Source: Vandiemenella viatica (lineage: Eukaryota; Arthropoda; Insecta; Orthoptera; Morabidae). From it: a DNA stretch of 64,000 nt. How positions within the stretch are numbered: position 1 is the first letter of the stretch; every line of letters begins with the position of its first letter. A program made the position numbers and the translations under genes. The notes beneath the pieces were generated by a model. It saw only the letters and a program-made list of their open reading frames with translations, did no database searches and had not been told where the DNA came from. Below are positions 56,310 through 64,000 of the stretch, one piece after another. Location: the NCBI GenBank assembly GCA_031002005.1, contig JARYHS010009186.1:248491894-248555893 (forward strand), read 5' to 3'.

Positions 56310-59300
56310 ATGGAAGTGGGTGAATCGTTGCCTGAAGATACAATAATGACTTTTGAGGTAGAGTGTGCCCTCGATAAAAGTAGTGGAGAAGTTACCGTGG
56401 GCGATATAATGATGACTTTAGGAGAAGAAGACGGGGAAGATAACTGGTCGCAGATAGGGGAGGAGGAAGAATACAACCCCGTCAATAATGTTAGTAGTAT
56501 AGGGGATGAGTCGGTGATTAAAAACCAAGGAGAAGTAGTGAGAAGTGGACAGGCAGGTCTTAATGCTATCTTTCATGATGACACGAGAGAGGCGTTGTTG
56601 GAAGAAAATGGGAGACTGAAGAGAAGAGAATTTCATTCACTGAGAGTATCAGTGATTTTGGGTGAGAGTGGTGTCGAAGCACTTTTAGACTCGGGAGCAG
56701 AAATAAGCTGTATCTCGGAGGCCTTGTATAGAAGTCTGATGGAATTGCCGAAGGTGGGCGTCTGGCCTGTGAGTGGAATGACCATTACCGCAGCCACTGG
56801 ACAAAAAGTCACCAGAGTTAAAGCGGTTCTTCAGATGGACGGCAAAATTGGAGGAAAGAGAGTTGAAATCACGCCATATGTGGTACCAAACTTGAATGTA
56901 GAATTAATTCTGGGAGCAGACTGGTTGAAGTTGGTGGGAGCGATCATAAACTGGGTAGAGGATACCCTGGAATTCACGAGTATGGATGGATGGACCAAAG
57001 TAGACTTGAAGAAAACGGGAATGAGTGAAGTGGCAGGGCATAAGGAGATCAGAGTGATATCGTGGGGAGACGCAAGAACTGTACGACATCGGAAGGAATG
57101 CCATGTAGCCTTGGTGGGGATGACTAGTAGGAGTGAGAACCACACCGGGAATCAGGCGGGATCAACAGTGGGTGTGGAAGAAGAGGAGAAGGTCAGTGTT
57201 GAGGATGTTGTAGAAGAATTCTCGGATGTGTTTTCTGATATCCCTGGAAGGATCATAGGATATGAATGTGAGTTGAAAGTCAAGGAAGAGGAACCGTTTG
57301 CCGCCAAATCGTATAATGTTCCTATAGCACTGAGGACCAAGGTTCAGCAAGAATTAGATAAAATGGAAGCTCATGGGATAATCGAGAGATCTAGCAGTGC
57401 ATATATAAACCCTTTAGTAGTGGTCAAGAAAGCAGATCAATCAGTGAGATTGGTGTTAGATGCACGAGCACTTAATAAGATTCTGATACGGAAAGGGACC
57501 ACCCGTTACCGGTAGATGAGGTACTTAGAAGATTCAAGGATGTCAAGTACCTCTCGTCACTGGATCTAACTAGTTCTTACTGGCAAGTTAGTCTCGAGAA
57601 ACGATCGAGGAAGTATACGGCTTTCAGATTCGAGGGTAAATGTTATCAATTTTGTGTCTTGCCTTTCGGCCTAAACAATTCCATAGCAACATTCATCCGA
57701 GCGCTGGACAAAGTGTTAGGAAGAAGCCTGAGAGATCAAGTTCTCATGTATGTGGACGATATGGTTATCACTTCAAGGACATTAGAAGAACATAGGCAAA
57801 TTTTGAGGGAAGTTTTCCTAGCTCTGCGAAAAGGTGGAATGACACTAAAGAAGAAGGAAGTGTGCCTTTTTGAAGAAGCAGTTAACCTTCTTGGGACACC
57901 TTGTAACACCTGAGGGCATTAAGGTGGAACCATCAAAGTTAGAGGCTATTGAGAAATTCCCAAAACCTCGGTACAAAACTCAACTGAAGAGTTTTCTGGG
58001 CCTATGCGGATACTACCACAAATTTGTAGAAGGAAATGCCCTTAATTGCGAAAATTTGAGTAATTTAATGAAGAAGAAATCGTGGGATTGGACAATAGCT
58101 TGTGAGGAGGAATTTCAGAGGATTAAATCCGCATTGGCGAAGAACATTACATGTCACACCCAGATTGGGAAGAAGACGTGTGTCTTGCTATGGATAGTTC
58201 ACAATACGGATTGGAGCAGAGATATTCCAAGAAATAAAAAGTGGATGGGAAGATAGAGCACCGTACAATTGCTTTTGCGAGTCGTATGTTGGGTCGACAT
58301 GAGAGGCGTATTCTGTTAGTGAGAAGGAGTGTTTAGCGATTGTATGGAGCTTCCAAAAGTTTCGGCACATTTTTTTAGGAAGAAAGACTATAATATACAC
58401 CGATCATAAGTCATTGTCTTTTCTCTTGACCTGTTCGGTTAGTACATGGAAGACTAATGCGATGGACACTATTAATGCAAGAATTTGAATTTGAGATCAA
58501 ATACCGGCCAGGAAAGGACAATGAGGTGGCAGACTGTTTGTCAAGGTTACCGATGGGACTTGAACAGGAGACTGGATCGATTGAAGTCGAGGATAGGGCG
58601 TTTGTGAATTTCCTGCGCAGTGTTCCCCAAGAAGAGGAAGTGGTATTATGTCTGAAGAACATGGCTACACTGCAGGATGAGGATGAAACCATCAGAATGA
58701 TAAAGAGTAACTTAACTAATCCAGAACATAAAGAAAAATTGGAAAAATATTACTGCCTACATAAAGGGGTCATTTTTAGGCGTAATCCCCAGAAAGAAGA
58801 CGAATGGAAGTTATGGTTGCCGGAGGCTTGTGTCGAAACTGTTCATAAGACAACATCATACTAGCTATGGACATTATGGCCCTAGCAAATGCTGTCGAAT
58901 CTTGCAAGAGGGCTGTTACTTTAATAATATGGCCAGGAGAGTTACTAAACTACTGTCTACCTGTGACCTTTGTCAAAGAGTCAAAATAGATAATGTCGCT
59001 CGGATGGGGGAAATGAAGAACATATTACCCGATGACGTCAGGGAATTAGTAGCGGTCGATGTGTTTGGGCCACTCCCCATGTCAAGAGGTGGTGTAACTC
59101 AGATATTGGTCGTCATGGACGCCTTTTCCAAGTACTTAAAACTATACCCAGTCAAAAAGCTTCAGCTAAGGTGTTAGCTAAAAAGATTATAGAGGAGTAT
59201 ATACCACAAGTGGGTAAACCAAAGAAGGTACTGTCTGACAATGCTCCCCAGTTTAGTAGTCCGAAATGGACAGAGCGGCTCAAGAATGCGGGTATCGAGG

Positions 59301-59890
59301 TGGTAAAAACATCATATTATCACCCGCAGGGGAATATTGTGGAACGAGCCATGCGAGAAATTGGTTGTTGGTTCAGAAAATATTGTCATGATCAACATAA
59401 GAGCTGGGCGATGCAGGTAGAGAAAGCGGAAGATGTGTTGAATTCCGTACCGCATGACTCCACTGGTCTAGTTCCATATGAACTAATGTTCCAGAAGCCA
59501 CCTCAACGTATAATCAATCAATTTGTTGAGTTTCCAGTGGATAAGGAAGTGGACTACTCTGAACGTATCGAATTAGCAAAAGAAAACCTCCGTCGGAAGG
59601 CAGAGAAGAGAAAAGGGAGACATGATAAGAAAGGAAAAAAGGTGTCGTACAGTAAGGGAGACTTGGTCTTGTTGCAGACACACTTTAAATCGTCGAGTGA
59701 TAAAGGGGAAATTAAGAAATTCAAATTTTTGTATGAGGGTCCATTCAGGGTTGTGGGTAGCCCGAGGGAAAACTCATTTACGCTAGAGTACCCGAATGAT
59801 GGAAGGTTAAGAGGAGTATTCAATGTGGTTTCTCTGAAACCTTATAAAAGTGTCGAATTGAATGGGAGTGCGGGGTCAGGCACTGATTGA
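56310..59890 (+). pseudogene. Gypsy pol: protease, RT, RNase H, integrase, broken
   Basis: The protease has the active LLDSGAEIS with its Asp at 56688, and a later ILGADWL block. RT begins near 57290 (SYNVPIALRTKVQQELDKM). Its palm lies beyond a frame break at about 57510: SSLDLTSSYWQV near 57553, LPFGLNN near 57660 and catalytic YVDD at 57749-57760. The connection domain (FLGHLVTPEGI) starts after a further break near 57890. RNase H (58150-58450) is the most damaged part, with several stops. Integrase has a zinc-binding H/H...CDLC segment (58840-58980) and catalytic Asp at 59058 and 59237 and Glu at 59342, with a break near 59170. It ends with a basic, chromodomain-less tail (RGVFNVVSLKPYK) at 59890. 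Catalytic residues remain, frames do not. Confidence 0.92.
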
Positions 59891-60457
59891 AAGTGCATTT
59901 ATATGCAGACAAATCCTCCACGTTTCTCACTTTTCTGAGGCCATTAGGGTCCAAAAGGAGGTATTTTGTTTTTAACTTATGATTAGAAGTTCAGCTTCGA
60001 CATAGGCAAAGTAATAGGACCAATGTGAAAAACAATTAATAATAATAATAACTCATGTCATGTTGTGTTTCGTAGGTGAAGTGTTAGCCGTTGTAGCCCT
60101 GTGGCAAGGTGTGCATTTGGGGGACAAAGAAAAAAAAAACACTATGAAGATCAATATCAACTTTTGTTCAACGAGTGGTGTTTGATTGTCTTCTTCTTTG
60201 TTTTGTTTTTTTGTTTTAATGTTCCATTGTATTTCTTTCTCCATTTATATGTGACTTCAAGGTTTGTGCAATAATGTTAAAATTGTTGTTATTCACATAA
60301 GAGTAGTCGAGTGGCTGCCAGCCAAATTTTTTGTATTTCATAAGTCATTTCATTTGTCTGACATGTATAATCATTTCAATCTTAGTTTAAGGGTTACCTG
60401 GCGACGGAAGTCGGGGCTTTGTTAATGCCAACTTCCGCCTGGTTCCATAGGTGGGAG
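59891..60457 (+). other. Gypsy 3' untranslated region with polypurine tract
   Basis: No env-like or other frame is present. The purine-rich aggtgggag at 60449-60457 directly precedes the 3' LTR and serves as the likely plus-strand primer. Confidence 0.7.
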
Positions 60458-60801
60458 TGTAACAGAACAGGCATAATGCCTTTATAGTAATTTTATTTAA
60501 GGTAATAGAATTTACATCTATGGATACGTTGGTTATGTAAGCTCTCTGAAGTACAGATATAGTAGGATTATCGCTGATGATGCATGGCGTGTTGATTGTA
60601 GTTAAAATGTTGATCCGCTTTAGACGTGATTTCTTAAGTGTTAATCTTTATTAAATGTATTGTAATTATAAACAATTTTCCTACCTTATCAAATAAATAA
60701 ACCTGCAATCTTCGGATCTACCAAATGTCTGGTAGTTAATTTCTTCGTTGAGATTTAAGAATACATGATACAAGAAGATAATAAATTTTAAAATAGCTAC
60801 A
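60458..60801 (+). repeat. 3' LTR of the Gypsy element
   Basis: 344 bp, nearly identical to the 5' LTR and followed by the target duplication tgct. Confidence 0.95.
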
Positions 60802-62025
60802 TGCTGGTAAAGGGGTAAAAACAGGAAATCATAGGAATACTGAATGTAGATCCATAGTTACAAAAATCACTAATACTGAAGAAATAGAAGAAGTTTTTGA
60901 AAAAATAACAGAAAAAAGGGGGGGCAGATCTGGGAAAGCAAATGTTAGTGCTGAAAATATCACAAAGCCAGTGATAAGAGTGTTAGTGGAAAACTGTAGA
61001 AGTATAATGAATAAAGTCATGGAATTAGCAAACCTAATCGAGAAACATGAACCTCAAGTAGTTATAGGAGAAGAGTCCTGATTAAAAGAAGGAGTACTAG
61101 CCAATGAGGTTTTGCCCGATCGTTACAGAATGTACCACAGAGACAGGGGAGCAACTGGGGGAGGGGTATTCATACTGGTTAACAAAGACTACTATAGTTC
61201 ACTGGTGTTTAGAGATCCTGACCATGAGTAACTTGTGGTAGACTTTTGGGGAAATAAAAAAGAAAAAGTCAGGGTGTTGGCTACTTAGCATAGTGGAAAA
61301 ATGAATGATAAAGATGAGGCTCTTGGAGAGACTCTAAATTCATATTCAGAGTTCAGAAGTGAGCATAGAATGGTCATCGTTGGTGGGGATTGAATCTACC
61401 AGGTGTCGACTGGGTAGGAAATAAGATTAATAACACTAAAGAACAAAGATTTGCAAATACCTTAGTAAGGGAAGGAGGCTTTCCACAAGTGGTCGAGCAG
61501 AAAACAAAAGGAAAAAACATGTTGGATATTTTCCTAACAAAGCCAGATGATAACCTAATTGGGTGTCAAGTAACCAAAGGAATAAGTGATCATAATGCGG
61601 TTCTGATGGTAAGGGGATCTAGTAAACCAGTGGCCAGAATTGAAGGGGCAAATAGATACAATTATAAAAAGGCACAAATCTTGGATCTATAAAGATATTT
61701 CAGGGTTAATTTTATTAAATGGAAGAATGGCACAAGTTCAGTGGAGACAAAGAGGGAAGAGTTCAAGGAAATGATAAGAAATGGTGAAGAAATGTTTATT
61801 CCAAAACATAGAATAAAGAGAAGTACTAAACCCTCATACTATAACAGGGAGGTGAGGAGGTTAAAGAGATTGGTGAGACAAGAACATAATAGAATTAAGA
61901 AACAGCAAGGCAGTAGAGAGGTCATGAAACAAATAAGAAATGAATTAATAATGTCAAAGAAACTGACTAAGGATGAGTTTATGAAGAATATTATTGGTGC
62001 AGTGGGACCTCTGACTGATGCACTT
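60802..62025 (+). pseudogene. CR1-A ORF2: apurinic endonuclease and linker
   Basis: This continues the LINE interrupted by the Gypsy element. It has VIRVLVENCRSIMNKVMELA near 60970, VVIGEES (TGA stop at 61079), GGGVFILVNKDYYSS near 61155 and MVIVGGD near 61370. After a frame change come LPGVDWVGNK, MLDIFLTKPDDN and GISDHNAVLM (near 61585). The basic linker (SYYNREVRRLKRLVRQEHN) ends in GAVGPLTDA at about 62020, where a second insertion cuts in. Motifs of the endonuclease (NCRS, GGD, SDH) are visible, but at least three breaks are present. Confidence 0.87.
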
Positions 62026-62931
62026 TGTAATGGACGGTTTTTAGACATATTATTTAGTGTTTAAATATTAGTACTTTAGTTGAAAGCAACGTCCCGTATG
62101 CACGTGAAGAGTTTGTGTGAGGTTAGCCACGTTTTGCAGACGCAAGCTTCAGCAGATGCCAGGATGGGAGGTGATGACCGATCGAACATCTAGAACGTTC
62201 AGAGATCGGGATAAATTACGATCGACGGTACGCACTCGCTCTCTTCTGCAAGTATCAGTACTGTAGGGTAGACACTATGTGAGTTTGACGGTTAGGGTTC
62301 CTCTCTCCGTAGCCGGGTCTCGCGTCATGGCCGAGAGCAGGTACCATCGCTACCAAGACTAGCTGCTAGCCATCCTCCATTGTAAGTAATGGATCCACCA
62401 TCTATACTTTGAGTAGATCATTAATGTCAAGTAACTATGGCTTCAGTGACTAGTACCATCGGGGTTAGCCTAGCAGGCAGTATTCATTTGGATGTATTGG
62501 CTTCAGTCAAAAGTGTACAATAACGCCTATTGTAGCAGTTAGACGCCTTGTCTATCGTAATAGAAGTAGAAGAACCTACAGTTAGCCATAACCCAGTTCA
62601 ATGAAGATTACGTGATACTATTATAAAGTAAAGGGTCATATCTTTAAACATGTGGTGTCAGTTATCCTGATTAACAGTAATCCATCTAGCCGTCGTACTA
62701 AGAGGAGACAGCAGAAGATTGCCGAGGCAAACTGTGGGAATACTTCGCACAGGTCAGTACCTAGGATCTGGTCGTTTTCTCCAATGCCACATTGTGCTCA
62801 AAACTGCAACAACCTCCAGCATTAAGCCCTAGGCCAATACAAGCGATCACACGCAGTGCCATAATAGGAAGGGCGGCCCACCATTCAACCATCCTGTCAA
62901 CTAATCGACTAAGCCTAAACGGTCGGTTACA
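62026..62931 (+). repeat. Probable solo LTR inserted in CR1-A
   Basis: The 906-bp segment begins tgtaatgg and ends cggttaca, TG...CA ends like those of LTRs. The homologous CR1-A site elsewhere (near 39155-39185) has no such insert. It holds a TATA-like tataaag at 62622, is GC-richer than the LINE around it, and lacks coding sequence. No clean target duplication is seen (cactt left, ttttt right), so the exact ends may be off by a few bases. It is unlike LTR-X and the Gypsy LTR. Confidence 0.6.
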
Positions 62932-62936
62932 TTTTT

Positions 62937-64000
62937 GAAATTTCTATAGCTATATCAGGAAACTGAGGGGAAGATAGGGTATTGACTCAATTATAGATAA
63001 GGATAGAGAAGAAGTAGCGGAGGATTTAAAAAAGGCAGACTTATTGAGTAACTGGTTCAGTGAGTCCATTAGGGACAATAATTCAAGGGTTATATCTGGA
63101 AACAAGCCTAGCCACACAGTTGGAGGGGAGCACATTAGAAAATTTGAATTTAAATATGAAGATATCATAAAGGAACTAAGGAATCTAAAAAAGCATAAAG
63201 GGGCTGGTGTTGATAATATTACTACAGATGTTTTAAAGATAGTAGGATAGGACATTGTACCTTACCTTGAAACATTATTTAAATTGAGTCTGGATAGTTT
63301 ACCAGATGACTGGAAAAGTGCGATAGTAGTGTTGGTCCATAAAGGAGGGGTGACAAACAGGGTTGAAAACTAAAGGCTAATCAGTTTGACATCAGTGGTA
63401 GGTCAATCAATGGAAAGGTTAATATGCAACCATAATAGAAGTGTCTGTGAAGAAATTAAATGGTTTTCAAGTGGGCAACTTGGTTTTAGAGAAGGATATT
63501 CATGTGAATCTCAGTTAGCACGATATATGCAAGATATTTCTGATGAAATGGACAGGGGAGATCAAGTTGATAGTGTGGCACTAGATCATTCACCAGGCCT
63601 TTGATAGAGTGAGCCATAAAATGGTGCTAAATAAGGTAAAAACTATTGGAGCTGGTAAAAAGGTGATTTGCTGGATGGAAGAATCCCTAAAAGGTAGGAA
63701 GCAAAAAGTTATGGTAGGGAAAGCAATATCAAAAGAAGTAGAAGTGAACATGGGAGTCACACAGGGTAGTGTATTGGGACCATTGTTATTCGTTATTCTA
63801 ATGAAGGATTGTGTTAATGGTTTACTGTCAGAAGTTAAATTGTTTGCAGATAACATAATGTTATATAAAATGATCAAAAAATAGATGACTGTAAACAGCT
63901 GCAGGGTGATCTAGATAGTATAACTAGCTGGGTGAGTCAACATGGCATGAAGATAAATGCAAAGAAGTGTCAGCTTATTAGGTACATAGGTAAAAAGCTA
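62937..64000 (+). pseudogene. CR1-A reverse transcriptase, running off the window
   Basis: After the insertion the LINE resumes with NFYSYIRKLRGR-type sequence, IKELRNLKKHKGAGVDNITT near 63170, and VLVHKGGVTNRVEN near 63335. GQLGFREGYSCESQLARYM follows near 63475, then the palm block AFDRVSHKMVLNK after a frame change near 63600, VTQGSVLGPLLFVI near 63755 and the catalytic site as LFADNIMLY near 63840. The second catalytic Asp of FADD is Asn here, which would disable the enzyme independently of the frameshifts. The copy runs past the window end. Confidence 0.88.

Larger units (their letters stand above)
53626..60801 (+). mobile_element. Gypsy-type LTR retrotransposon, complete ends
   Basis: Two LTRs (53626-53970 and 60458-60801) bound a 7.2-kb element. 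Target duplication tgct lies just outside both ends (53622-53625 and 60802-60805). The gene order gag, protease, RT, RNase H, integrase identifies Gypsy rather than Copia. No envelope-like frame follows the integrase. It sits inside a CR1-A LINE, between ORF1 and ORF2. The LTRs differ by one substitution and one A-run length change, implying recent insertion, yet gag and pol carry many frame breaks. Confidence 0.95.

Noticed and set aside
59891..60457. Envelope gene after Gypsy integrase
   Set aside because: No frame of useful length or membrane protein pattern exists between the integrase stop and the 3' LTR.

Overview
The window looks like nuclear DNA of a repeat-rich arthropod, most likely an insect. 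The evidence is: AT-rich sequence, spliced exons with GT/AG borders, mariner, hAT, Gypsy, Jockey, CR1, RTE and Penelope-like elements together, and tRNA-derived SINEs. A SINE type and a LINE ending in TGTAGA repeats remind me of orthopteroid insects, but this is recollection and cannot be proved here. There are no bacterial features.

Only one host gene is supported. It is an ankyrin-repeat gene on the minus strand whose last three coding exons lie at 31485-31075, 27374-27273 and 13942-13499. All three junctions are phase 0 and cut the ankyrin repeat at the same place. Its 5' exons are outside the window or not recognised. Its 3.7 kb and 13.3 kb introns hold SINEs, LINE copies, two Penelope-like elements, a 187-bp satellite array and a MITE.

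Almost everything else is transposable elements, often nested. 1-13 kb: SINE dimer, a Penelope-like fragment with an inverted-repeat partner, a full-length mariner (5492-6812), a Jockey fragment, a 1.1-kb hAT-type element (10067-11180) and a 1.15-kb LTR with primer-binding site (LTR-X, 11660-12814). 14-31 kb: the ankyrin introns, with a Penelope-like element bounded by 445-bp inverted repeats (23219-26607). 32-48 kb: a second mariner, head-to-head copies of a CR1-like LINE (called CR1-A here), nested LTR-X copies carrying a hAT MITE, and an RTE-type LINE (RTE-A). 49-64 kb: a second CR1-like LINE (CR1-B, 49440-52368), then one long CR1-A copy split by a Gypsy element (53626-60801, near-identical LTRs) and by a probable solo LTR (62026-62931).

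All transposon coding regions seen are broken by stops or frameshifts, so none looks autonomous as written. CR1-A is the dominant family, with about seven copies in both orientations; its ORF1 carries a PHD-like finger and an SGNH-esterase-like domain. CR1-A, CR1-B, RTE-A, RTE-B and LTR-X are working labels for this answer only.
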